The translations under genes and the position numbers were made by a program. A stretch of 8,017 nucleotides of DNA, taken from positions 745 to 8,761 of the forward strand of contig DLUN01000159.1 in the NCBI GenBank assembly GCA_003444615.1, read 5' to 3'. This DNA is from Syntrophomonas sp. (GTDB lineage Bacteria; Bacillota; Syntrophomonadia; Syntrophomonadales; Syntrophomonadaceae). Position 1 is the stretch's first letter. The number at the start of each line of letters is the position of its first letter. The notes beneath the pieces are model-generated. The model saw only the letters and a program-made list of their open reading frames with translations. It ran no database searches and had not been told where the DNA came from. Shown here piece by piece: positions 1 to 5,866 of this stretch.

Positions 1-980
1 TTTTTATTGCGGGAAGCCTGACGCAGACGGTTTAGTTCTTCCGGCGGGTATTCTTCAGCCTGCAGCAAATCTTGAGAGACAGCTCTGTCTAACAACTCTT
101 TGCCCCGGTCACTGCGTATCACTACCGTATTCCACCCCGGTACCGGTTCAAAGGCTCCTACAGATATATCCGCCAGTTCGGAAGTCATATCCAGGCAGTA
201 ACGGCAGCCCGTTCTTATAAATTCCTGGACGGTTTCCATCGGCAGGGACTTAATGCCTTCATTACTGGTTAGCTCCACTTCATGCTGGGGTATGGCCATG
301 CGAGAAAAAGTAAGGCCCGGATAGGTTTTAGCCAGGTAATCCTTAAAAGCCCAGGACAAAGACCACATACAAAAAAGACCGATACTCAGCACATCCAGGG
401 CAGGGCTATCCGGAGGCCGATTGAACTCCATCTTACGCAAGGCCTGAACCTGACAAGGCCGGCCCACAACTGCCAGCTTCTCCAAACCCTTTTCCCGGGC
501 CTCTATTATTTTCCTTAAACTGGGGCTGACCAAATAACGTGACCCAGCTGCCTTTTCTATTTCAGCTGCATCTTCAGCTAAGAACGGCCAGGGTGTTAAG
601 GCATCCTCTTTACCAGTCACCAGTACGCCATCTACCAGTTCATCCAGCAGAGCCGTCCGCAAAAGGGTGCTCACCGTACCTCCATCCTGTTGATCGCGAA
701 TTGACTGGCGGCTTTTTACCCGGTAGACCGTCTGAAAAGCTCCAATATCGGTGTCATAGTCAACACCCGATAGGAAACGATCATTAATAGCCTGCCAATC
801 CGTAAAAGTCCGCGGGCACACGGAATAGCAGCGGCCTTGCTCAGTAACTGGACAGTCAAACCGTAAAACCAGGTGATCTTCTAGGTTCTTTAGGTAAGGG
901 CACCAGTCCAGACAAGCTCCGCACAGTGCACAGGTAGAGGTGGCCAACACCTCTGTCTTCAACTGCATACCACCAGGCAT
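1..980 (-). CDS. FrhB/FpoF-like F420 hydrogenase/dehydrogenase beta-subunit homologue, 3' end cut by window edge
   Basis: Reading the minus strand from ATG 980-978 gives 326 codons without a stop, running off the left edge. The start is preceded at 8 nt by TAAGGAGG (989-996). Residues 17-27 form a ferredoxin-type CxxCxxCxxxCP cluster. C43, C51 and C55 (GRCYSVCPR) extend the iron-sulfur ligand set seen in this family. GRPCQVQALRK (173-183) matches the flavin-domain signature, and GCRYCLDMTSELADISVG (258-275) is the characteristic FrhB C-terminal motif. Family members are cytoplasmic FAD/Fe-S electron-transfer subunits that move electrons between a carrier (F420 in archaea; ferredoxin or other partners in many bacteria) and a hydrogenase, formate dehydrogenase or sulfite reductase. 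The partner and substrate cannot be read here because downstream genes lie outside the window. Family proteins are commonly about 350-420 residues, so probably 20-100 residues are missing. It is transcribed away from the S-layer gene. Family call is firm; the physiological electron carrier is unknown. Confidence 0.9.
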   Translation of the reverse strand, partial: MPGGMQLKTEVLATSTCALCGACLDWCPYLKNLEDHLVLRFDCPVTEQGRCYSVCPRTFTDWQAINDRFLSGVDYDTDIGAFQTVYRVKSRQSIRDQQDGGTVSTLLRTALLDELVDGVLVTGKEDALTPWPFLAEDAAEIEKAAGSRYLVSPSLRKIIEAREKGLEKLAVVGRPCQVQALRKMEFNRPPDSPALDVLSIGLFCMWSLSWAFKDYLAKTYPGLTFSRMAIPQHEVELTSNEGIKSLPMETVQEFIRTGCRYCLDMTSELADISVGAFEPVPGWNTVVIRSDRGKELLDRAVSQDLLQAEEYPPEELNRLRQASRNK

Positions 981-988
981 CCTATCAA

Positions 989-996
989 CCTCCTTA
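989..996 (-). promoter_or_regulatory. Ribosome binding site of the FrhB-like gene
   Basis: On the minus strand this reads TAAGGAGG, a near-perfect Shine-Dalgarno sequence, 8 nt before ATG 980-978. It decides that start over the internal ATG four codons later. Confidence 0.85.
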
Positions 997-1014
997 CAGC
1001 GATTTTCTATCGAT

Positions 1015-1181
1015 GCTATTAATGTGAAAACCATTTCTGGGCATGTCATTGCGAGCCCCAAAGGGGCGCGGCAATCTCTATGCCTATATACGGTTCGAGA
1101 TAACAGATCGCCACGTCGCTTCGCTCCTCGCGATGACAGGCTCAAGGTTTTCACTTAGCGTGAACTACAGGTGATGATTAC
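1015..1181. repeat. MITE-like palindromic repeat, copy 1
   Basis: The core is an imperfect inverted repeat: TGTCATTGCGAG at 1044-1055 faces CTCGCGATGACA at 1127-1138. The symmetry extends outward, because GTGAAAACC after 1024 matches GGTTTTCAC before the right end. Nested inside is the small hairpin CCCC-aaa-GGGG near 1056-1066. A second copy is at 5395-5543. Both copies share GCTATTAATGT on the left and GGTGATRATTRC on the right, with the inner palindrome flipped. No transposase is encoded. Dispersed repeats of the TGTCATTGCGAG/GGCAATCTC type are known from many bacterial genomes. The left end is only about 35 nt upstream of the FrhB-like start codon, so it may affect that gene's leader. Confidence 0.75.
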
Positions 1182-1219
1182 AAACTCTGGTATATGTATT
1201 AACCCCCTTTCGTTCTGTA

Positions 1220-1327
1220 GTGTTGAACGCCGTTCAGTTTATTGGGTACAAAAATGCTGCAGAATATAAAAAGTGGGATGATTTGGAGAGCAAGACTAGG
1301 AATGTTATTAAGGCAATGCGAGAATGA
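1220..1327 (+). pseudogene. Possible 35-codon gene remnant
   Basis: An open frame from GTG 1220 to TGA 1325-1327 encodes a polar, helix-like peptide ending KKWDDLESKTRNVIKAMRE. The composition looks like the C-terminal end of a real protein. There is no Shine-Dalgarno sequence before the GTG and no convincing in-frame start upstream; the frame is open only from about 1178. It may be the 3' end of a gene whose body was lost when the neighbouring repeat arrived, or chance. I do not recognise the family. Confidence 0.25.
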
Positions 1328-1544
1328 AAAGCGTTTATTTTTTAACAATTTCAATTATTTATTCTACAATTATTGCCCTAATTCCTTTATAGTGAATGAT
1401 TTCTTTTTTTACTAATTGCTTCCCTATAATTTATGCACATACTGGTAATTAAATGTTAGAATTATGAGATAAGAGGGGCGGCAAGTATAGTGAGATCAGG
1501 CTAAAGCCTCGTGCTGCGAAAGTTTTCCAGTCCAGTCACGTATA
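1328..1544. other. AT-rich intergenic stretch upstream of the S-layer gene
   Basis: No gene is visible. The stretch is rich in A/T and contains a TATAAT at 1425-1430 with only a weak -35-like TTCTTT about 18 bp upstream. From about 1473 it changes to a more G-rich leader with a small AGGC-TAAA-GCCT hairpin. I could not match this to a known riboswitch class. Confidence 0.4.
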
Positions 1545-1550
1545 TATAAT
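1545..1550 (+). promoter_or_regulatory. Probable -10 box of the SLH protein gene
   Basis: A perfect TATAAT lies 27 bp before the GTG start and 13 bp before the Shine-Dalgarno sequence, giving a leader of about 20 nt. The matching -35 is poor (TTTTCC at 1523-1528, 16-bp spacer), so the promoter may be weak, activator-dependent, or not the main one. Confidence 0.45.
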
Positions 1551-1563
1551 ACAGTATGAAGCT

Positions 1564-1570
1564 AAGGAGG
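1564..1570 (+). promoter_or_regulatory. Ribosome binding site deciding a GTG start
   Basis: AAGGAGG is followed by GTTTTTT and then GTG at 1578, a 7-nt spacing. This supports the non-ATG start, which also places a proper signal peptide at the N-terminus. Confidence 0.85.
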
Positions 1571-1577
1571 GTTTTTT

Positions 1578-3548
1578 GTGGGAAATAGAAGTCTGAGAAT
1601 CATAGTAGCTCTGTGCCTTTGCTTTACTCTAGTTCTTCCCATGAGCGCCTTAGGGGCGGGGACTAAGGATTTTTCTGATATCAAGGGACACTGGGCGACC
1701 ACCTATATTAATGATTTAGCATCTTATGGCTACATAAACGGTTATCCTGACGGGACTTTTAAGCCAGACAGGACTATGACCAAAGCCGAGTTTACCACTG
1801 CCTTAATTGGCTGCCTGGATATCACCCCATCTACCCCAACTAAGAGCACCTTCAAGGATACCAGCAGCCACTGGGCAAACAAGTACATAGAAGAAGCGGT
1901 AGCCCGCGGCATATTGATTCCATCTGAGTCGCCCCAAGGATTAGGCCCGGACCAAAACATTTTGCGCAGCCAGGCCGCAGCCATGATTGTACGTGCTCTT
2001 AATATTGAAACTAGCGGAGGAACCAGTAAGTTTACTGATAGCGACGATGTGGAACGCAGCCTTTACCGGGATGAGATTAAAGCTGCCTACGATGCAGGTA
2101 TTATATCGGGATTTCCCGATGGTTCCTTTGCCCCCTTCCGGGAAATGACCAGAGCTCAAGTTTGTACGGTGCTGGTTAAGATGCTGGAGATTAAAGATAA
2201 TACCAAGTCTCCCGTGCAGCCAGTAACAGGTTCCATCAAAGATTTAGCCATTGGTGACCAGCTTTTCAGCCTCAGTACCAACTCCCTTATATTTAAGTCA
2301 GGTTTTTCAGAAGTTCCCGTAACCAGTTTATCGGTGTCTAATGACGTACTTACTGTAAATGCCAGGTATGTTTACGCTTTAGACCGCACCACCGGAAACC
2401 CTGATGTGGTAATAGGCAATACCCGCTACGCTATCAGCCGCATGGTAGTCAATGGCGATAAGCTAGTAGTCTATCCCGTCTCTCGCTATATATACAGCCT
2501 GCAGTTAGACAGTTATAAGTACAATGCCGATTATTTGAAACTATATATTAACGGCAAAGACGATGGTTTCTACTTAGCCGATATGACCATAGTGGATGAG
2601 TATACGGTTGAGGTCCAGGGAAAAAGCTATGATTTACGTGAAGATAAAGTCACCATTGAAGTTAATAAGGATTTCTACGATATTCTTAGAATCCAACTGT
2701 TCTCCGGTCAGACCGAACCCCGGCTCCAGCAGACTGATCCTGTAATTTTCCGGGGATTGTCCATGTCAGATATATCCGCTATCTATGTAGGCCGGGATAC
2801 CCTGAATTTGGATAATATTGATACCATATACTTCTTTATTGACGGGCAACGCTACCGTATGTCTGACGTAACCCTAGATGCCTCTGGCAGTATTTCCGCG
2901 GGCAGAAACACCTATGATGCCGATGAGGTAATAGTATCCATTAATGATTGGAATTATATAATAGATGAAATAACTATGTTCAAGGGCAAATTTGTTTTGG
3001 ATCTAAAAGAACGCCAGCTGATAGACTGGGTTTTGTTCAATGATTCCTACCGGGATTACAGTGATGTCACTTTCGTAAGAGGCGCAACCGAATATGATTT
3101 CGATGATGTGCTGGTGGTAGACCGCGACTTGGTTCGTATCGGCGGCAAGAATTATGATGTGCACACGGAAAACATCAGATGCCGGGTAGACAACAAATTA
3201 TGGGATATTGAACGTATAGAATGGAGCAATACTCTGGGTATGGTCAAGATCACAGCCAAGGAATCCGATGATGCCTTTTGGTTTGGTCAACCCGATGACT
3301 ACATCTTCTATGATGACCGAGGGCGCAAGATTTATCAGGGAGTAGATGATGATGTAACCATATATCTGAATAGAAGATGGGTAACCTTCGATGATGTGCG
3401 CATTACCAGTCCCACTACTCTAACCTACAGTGGCCGCACCTATGATTTAGTAGGTTTAAGGCTTAGCATAGAAGATGATTATTATATAATTGATGAAACC
3501 CAATGGTCCAGCAGCGGAACTCTGCACATCTACCTGGAAGACTATTAA
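1578..3548 (+). CDS. Secreted S-layer homology (SLH) protein with repetitive beta-rich C-terminal region
   Basis: The 656-residue product starts at GTG. Residues 1-27 are a signal peptide (RSLR basic end, long hydrophobic core, SALGAG cleavage region). Three SLH domains follow: about 31-73 (FSDIKGHWA... GYPDGTFKPDRTMTKAEF), 92-143 and 151-205 (ISGFPDGSFAPFREMTRAQV). SLH triplets bind pyruvylated secondary cell-wall polymers and hold proteins on the cell surface. The remaining roughly 440 residues are rich in Asp, Tyr, Val and Ile and predicted to be beta-strand. They contain a repeated unit with core G-[KR]-x-YD-l...v-x-I-x-v-[ND]...y-x-I-x-x-I at about 348-374, 441-468, 521-550 and 618-644, with a weaker copy near 279-310. 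I do not recognise this as a named domain, and no catalytic motif, LPXTG or membrane anchor is visible. A structural S-layer or envelope role is inferred. A strong terminator follows directly, so the gene is probably monocistronic. Confidence 0.93.
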   Translation: MGNRSLRIIVALCLCFTLVLPMSALGAGTKDFSDIKGHWATTYINDLASYGYINGYPDGTFKPDRTMTKAEFTTALIGCLDITPSTPTKSTFKDTSSHWANKYIEEAVARGILIPSESPQGLGPDQNILRSQAAAMIVRALNIETSGGTSKFTDSDDVERSLYRDEIKAAYDAGIISGFPDGSFAPFREMTRAQVCTVLVKMLEIKDNTKSPVQPVTGSIKDLAIGDQLFSLSTNSLIFKSGFSEVPVTSLSVSNDVLTVNARYVYALDRTTGNPDVVIGNTRYAISRMVVNGDKLVVYPVSRYIYSLQLDSYKYNADYLKLYINGKDDGFYLADMTIVDEYTVEVQGKSYDLREDKVTIEVNKDFYDILRIQLFSGQTEPRLQQTDPVIFRGLSMSDISAIYVGRDTLNLDNIDTIYFFIDGQRYRMSDVTLDASGSISAGRNTYDADEVIVSINDWNYIIDEITMFKGKFVLDLKERQLIDWVLFNDSYRDYSDVTFVRGATEYDFDDVLVVDRDLVRIGGKNYDVHTENIRCRVDNKLWDIERIEWSNTLGMVKITAKESDDAFWFGQPDDYIFYDDRGRKIYQGVDDDVTIYLNRRWVTFDDVRITSPTTLTYSGRTYDLVGLRLSIEDDYYIIDETQWSSSGTLHIYLEDY

Positions 3549-3559
3549 TTAACAGCGAT

Positions 3560-3585
3560 CCGGGGCCTTGAGCCCCGGTTTTTTT
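3560..3585 (+). terminator. Rho-independent terminator after the SLH protein gene
   Basis: The stem CCGGGGC (3560-3566) pairs with GCCCCGG (3572-3578) around a 5-nt loop and is followed by seven T (3579-3585). It begins 12 bases after the stop codon and separates this gene from the next one. Confidence 0.95.
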
Positions 3586-3611
3586 ATCCTGCCATGATTT
3601 TCCTGGTGAAA

Positions 3612-3647
3612 GTTCCTACCCACACCGGTGTATATTTATATAGGAAC
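3612..3647. promoter_or_regulatory. Nested inverted repeat upstream of the second surface-protein gene (possible operator)
   Basis: GTTCCTA (3612-3618) and TAGGAAC (3641-3647) form a perfect 7-bp inverted repeat. Inside it is the perfect 10-bp palindrome ACACCGGTGT (3622-3631), followed by TATATTTATATA, which could include a -10 element. The block lies about 50-85 bp before ATG 3698, where a promoter/operator would be expected. Whether it acts as a protein-binding site or as an RNA structure is not decided by the sequence. Confidence 0.4.
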
Positions 3648-3684
3648 AGGACAGCCATCCAAGTCTAACAACAACAATACTAAC

Positions 3685-3690
3685 AGGAGG
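3685..3690 (+). promoter_or_regulatory. Ribosome binding site of the copper-amine-oxidase-N domain protein gene
   Basis: A perfect AGGAGG sits 7 nt before ATG 3698 and supports that start. Confidence 0.85.
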
Positions 3691-3697
3691 TTACCCC

Positions 3698-5266
3698 ATG
3701 AAGAGAAAGTGGTTAGTAGTCATTCTGGCAACGGTTCTCATCTGTGCCTTTGCCGCAGTTACCTGGGCAAATCAACCTATTAAGTTAATAGTAAACGGTC
3801 AGGAGATAAAACCCGATGTACCAGCGCAGATCATCGGTGACCGGACCATGGTACCGGTTCGCTGGATCGCCGAAGCCTTAGGCGCCGAGGTAGAATGGGA
3901 TGCTGTTAATAGAACGGTAATTATTAGAACCAAGACCAGCCCCGAAGATGGTGAAGAAAATGCCATCAGCCAACTGGTTGAAGACTTCGGCAAACGTCTG
4001 AAAAATGTATCCCTGCTGGCCCCTGCGGAGGTAGCAGCAAAAAGCATAAAAGAAAACTATGCCGGCTATGTTGCACCGGCACTCTTAGCCCAATGGCAAA
4101 ATGATCCTGAAAATGCTCCTGGACGAGTTACTTCCAGTCCCTGGCCGGAACGCATAGACATCATCGAGACTAAGAAGTTATCTGATACCAAATACCAGGT
4201 TAAAGGCGAAATTATCGAAATGACCAGTGCGGATATAGTCAATGACGGTCTTGCCGTCAAAAGACCGGTGGTTCTCACCGTAGAAAAGATAGATAAAAGT
4301 TGGCTTATTACAGAGGTAAAACTGGATGCCAGTGAGCCAGCTGACTCCATAGTATACCAGAATAAGCAGTATGGTTTCAGCTTTCAACTGCCGGAGAGCT
4401 GGACAGGTTACACTATAATATCTGACCAGTGGAAGGGATTCACCCTGGATGCTCCCGGCGATGTTCCGTCTGAAACCGGGGCCCTAATATCTATCCGCCA
4501 TCCCCAGTGGACACTGGAAGATCCCCGGCAGGATATCCCTATTATGGTATTTACCATGTCCCAATGGAACGCACTGCAGCAAAAGGAATTCAGTGTAGGT
4601 GCGGCCCCTATCGGCCCCAAGGAGTTAGGGCGCAACAGTCAATATGTATTTGCCCTGCCCGCCCGCTATAATTTTGCCTTCCCTACTGGGTATGAAGAAG
4701 TGGAAGAAATTATAGAAAACGATTCCCTTAAAACCTGGGAAGGAGCCTTAGCACCGGAACAAGCGGAGAAAGTTATCAAAGAAACTGCCGCCAGCTTGAT
4801 TAAAGCACTGAGCACCAAAAACGCTGACGCTATTGCTGACCAGGTTCATCCTACTAAAGGCGTACGGTTTACTCCCTATACCTACGTTTCTTTAGAAAGT
4901 GATCTGGTTTTCAGCCCAAAAGAGATACGCAACTTTTTCGATGACCAGAAGGTTTACCTGTGGGGTCATTATGACGGCTCTGGAGAACCAATCAACCTGA
5001 CTCCCAGTCAGTATTATGAGAAATTTGTCTATGACGAGGATTATATAAATGCTGACCAGATCGGTTACAACCAAGTGCTCAGCAGCGGCAACGCATTGGA
5101 AAACCAATTTGAAGTATATGATAACCCCATAGTAGTGGAGTACTACTTCCCCGGATTTAACCCCGGCTATGATGGCATGGACTGGAGCAGTCTCCGCCTG
5201 GTTTTTGAGTCTTACCAGAATGACTGGAAACTGGTGGGTATTATAAACAACCAGTGGACCATATAG
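3698..5266 (+). CDS. Secreted copper amine oxidase N-terminal-like domain protein
   Basis: The 522-residue product has a signal peptide at 1-24 (KRK, hydrophobic core, TWANQ); no proper lipobox is present. Residues about 27-77 (IKLIVNGQEI... DRTMVPVRWIAEALGAEVEWD...RTVII) match the copper amine oxidase N-terminal-like domain. That domain is common on Clostridia surface proteins, usually non-catalytic, and binds no copper by itself. Residues about 88-208 form an alpha/beta domain that I cannot name. Residues about 219-345 (YQNKQYGFSFQLPESWTGY) resemble the 'YGF-x-LP-x-W' domain of small secreted Firmicutes proteins. Residues about 355-522 carry HPTKGVRFTPYTYVS and end with a WKLVGIINNQWTI strand, as in NTF2-like secreted proteins; this assignment is weak. 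No amine-oxidase catalytic domain is present. The gene follows the SLH protein gene after a terminator and has its own leader, so it is likely a separate transcript. A cell-envelope role is inferred. No terminator is obvious after the stop. Confidence 0.93.
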   Translation: MKRKWLVVILATVLICAFAAVTWANQPIKLIVNGQEIKPDVPAQIIGDRTMVPVRWIAEALGAEVEWDAVNRTVIIRTKTSPEDGEENAISQLVEDFGKRLKNVSLLAPAEVAAKSIKENYAGYVAPALLAQWQNDPENAPGRVTSSPWPERIDIIETKKLSDTKYQVKGEIIEMTSADIVNDGLAVKRPVVLTVEKIDKSWLITEVKLDASEPADSIVYQNKQYGFSFQLPESWTGYTIISDQWKGFTLDAPGDVPSETGALISIRHPQWTLEDPRQDIPIMVFTMSQWNALQQKEFSVGAAPIGPKELGRNSQYVFALPARYNFAFPTGYEEVEEIIENDSLKTWEGALAPEQAEKVIKETAASLIKALSTKNADAIADQVHPTKGVRFTPYTYVSLESDLVFSPKEIRNFFDDQKVYLWGHYDGSGEPINLTPSQYYEKFVYDEDYINADQIGYNQVLSSGNALENQFEVYDNPIVVEYYFPGFNPGYDGMDWSSLRLVFESYQNDWKLVGIINNQWTI

Positions 5267-5394
5267 CGAATTACAGGCAGTCTGAAATGGCTTTCATCTT
5301 TCGCGTCATGGCTGTGAAAATGGATCCTGATGTGGTGAAAATAGTTTTCTCAGTGTCATCGGCCGTTCCGGCACTCCTGATGCTCCATTCAGTC
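5267..5394. other. Intergenic sequence without a recognisable gene
   Basis: This stretch between the stop codon at 5264-5266 and the second repeat copy shows no ribosome binding site, promoter or terminator that I can support. GTGAAAATAGTTTTCTCAG near 5335-5353 weakly resembles the flank of repeat copy 1, so it may be degraded repeat sequence. Confidence 0.4.
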
Positions 5395-5543
5395 GCTATT
5401 AATGTTGCGAGGAGCGAAGCGACATGGCGATCTCTACAAAAATCTACGGTTAGAGTCAACAGATTGCCACTCCCCTGACGGGGCTCGCAATGACAGGCTT
5501 AAGTTTTTCATTCATAGTGGTCTGCGCCGAAGGTGATAATTGC
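5395..5543. repeat. MITE-like palindromic repeat, copy 2
   Basis: GCTATTAATGT at the left and GGTGATAATTGC at the right match the two ends of copy 1 (1015-1181). The inner palindrome is inverted relative to copy 1: GCGAGGAGCGAAGCGAC (5407-5423) is the exact reverse complement of 1115-1131, and CTCGCAATGACA lies at 5484-5495. The left arm lacks the GTGAAAACC segment present in copy 1, so this copy has a small deletion. It ends about 30 bp before the tRNA -10 box. Confidence 0.75.
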
Positions 5544-5571
5544 GAGGGTGCAGGCATATCTTATGCAAATA

Positions 5572-5580
5572 TGCTATAAT
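5572..5580 (+). promoter_or_regulatory. Extended -10 promoter of tRNA-Ala
   Basis: TGCTATAAT is a perfect extended -10 element (TGnTATAAT) 13-21 bp before the tRNA 5' end. No good -35 is visible at 16-18 bp, which is usual for extended -10 promoters. Confidence 0.7.
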
Positions 5581-5592
5581 ATATTATGCTGT

Positions 5593-5668
5593 GGGGGCGT
5601 GGCTCAGCTGGGAGAGCACCTCGTTCGCAACGAGGGGGTCAGGGGTTCGAGTCCCCTCGTCTCCACCA
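5593..5668 (+). tRNA. tRNA-Ala (anticodon CGC)
   Basis: A full cloverleaf of 76 nt with encoded CCA can be folded. The acceptor stem GGGGGCG (5593-5599) pairs with CGTCTCC (5658-5664). The D stem is GCTC/GAGC. The anticodon stem CCTCG/CGAGG (5619-5623, 5631-5635) encloses loop TTCGCAA, with anticodon CGC at 5626-5628 reading GCG. The T arm AGGGG-TTCGAGT-CCCCT is at 5641-5657. Discriminator A is 5665 and CCA is 5666-5668. The third acceptor pair is G3-U70 (5595 and 5662), the main identity element for alanyl-tRNA synthetase, which confirms the assignment. The tyrosine integrase gene downstream points towards its 3' end, making this a likely integration target whose function was preserved. Confidence 0.97.
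5641..5668. other. Probable attachment site (tRNA 3' end)
   Basis: The T arm and acceptor 3' end of tRNA-Ala lie beside an integrase gene that converges on them. Tyrosine integrases of this kind commonly use the tRNA 3' end as attB and restore the tRNA on insertion. A second copy of this sequence is not present in the window, so the exact core and the other boundary cannot be fixed. Confidence 0.5.
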
Positions 5669-5686
5669 GGTTTTTAAGCTCTTGGG

Positions 5687-5784
5687 GTACTGTTTGTACT
5701 GCATAAGTACTGCATAAGTGCAGTAAAACTACTGCAAAAGTACCTGTAAAACCGTTGTTTTCACTGTTGCTTAACTGTTGCAAC
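5687..5784. repeat. Two families of short direct repeats, putative integrase/excisionase arm sites
   Basis: GTACTGCATAA occurs twice in tandem (5696-5706, 5707-5717), with a partial GTACTG at 5687-5692. Next comes a perfect inverted pair TGCAGTA/TACTGCA (5719-5725, 5730-5736) of the same motif and a trailing GTAC. Further right, ACTGTTGC is repeated at 5763-5770 and 5774-5781, again 11 bp apart, with a related ACCGTTG at 5751-5757. An 11-bp period places sites on about the same face of the helix. Location between the tRNA and the integrase is where arm-type sites of Tn916/ICE-like recombinases are found. Confidence 0.55.
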
Positions 5785-5804
5785 AAAGTTTGTAATGAAC
5801 GCAG

Positions 5805-5837
5805 AAAAAAAATTATCCAGGGCTGTACCCTGGATAA
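5805..5837 (-). terminator. Terminator of the xis-int transcript
   Basis: TTATCCAGGG (5813-5822) pairs perfectly with CCCTGGATAA (5828-5837) around a 5-nt loop. On the minus strand the hairpin is followed by eight U (A 5805-5812). It sits about 30 bp after the integrase stop codon. Confidence 0.9.
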
Positions 5838-5866
5838 AAATTATATGGGATTCTATATTATTTTTA

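Noticed and set aside
282..787. Two plus-strand ORFs of 78 and 82 codons
   Set aside because: They are antisense to the FrhB-like gene, whose motifs and start signals are clear on the minus strand.
940..1158. 72-codon plus-strand ORF
   Set aside because: It spans the antisense of the FrhB-like start and the palindromic repeat; no start signal and no protein-like composition.
1473..1540. Possible riboswitch in the SLH gene leader (AGGC-TAAA-GCCT hairpin, G-rich segment)
   Set aside because: No match to c-di-GMP, cobalamin, TPP or c-di-AMP consensus cores that I could recognise, and the likely -10 box lies downstream of it.
5254..5478. 74-codon plus-strand ORF overlapping the end of the second surface-protein gene
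   Set aside because: It runs into repeat copy 2, has no ribosome binding site, and its sequence is explained by the surface-protein gene tail and the repeat.
5687..5784. CRISPR array
   Set aside because: Units are only 8-11 bp with no spacers of constant length; integrase/excisionase arm sites explain them better.
5604..5786. 60-codon minus-strand ORF containing ETRGLEPLTPSLRTRCS
   Set aside because: It is antisense translation through the tRNA; this peptide string is a well-known artefact of tRNA-overlapping ORF calls.
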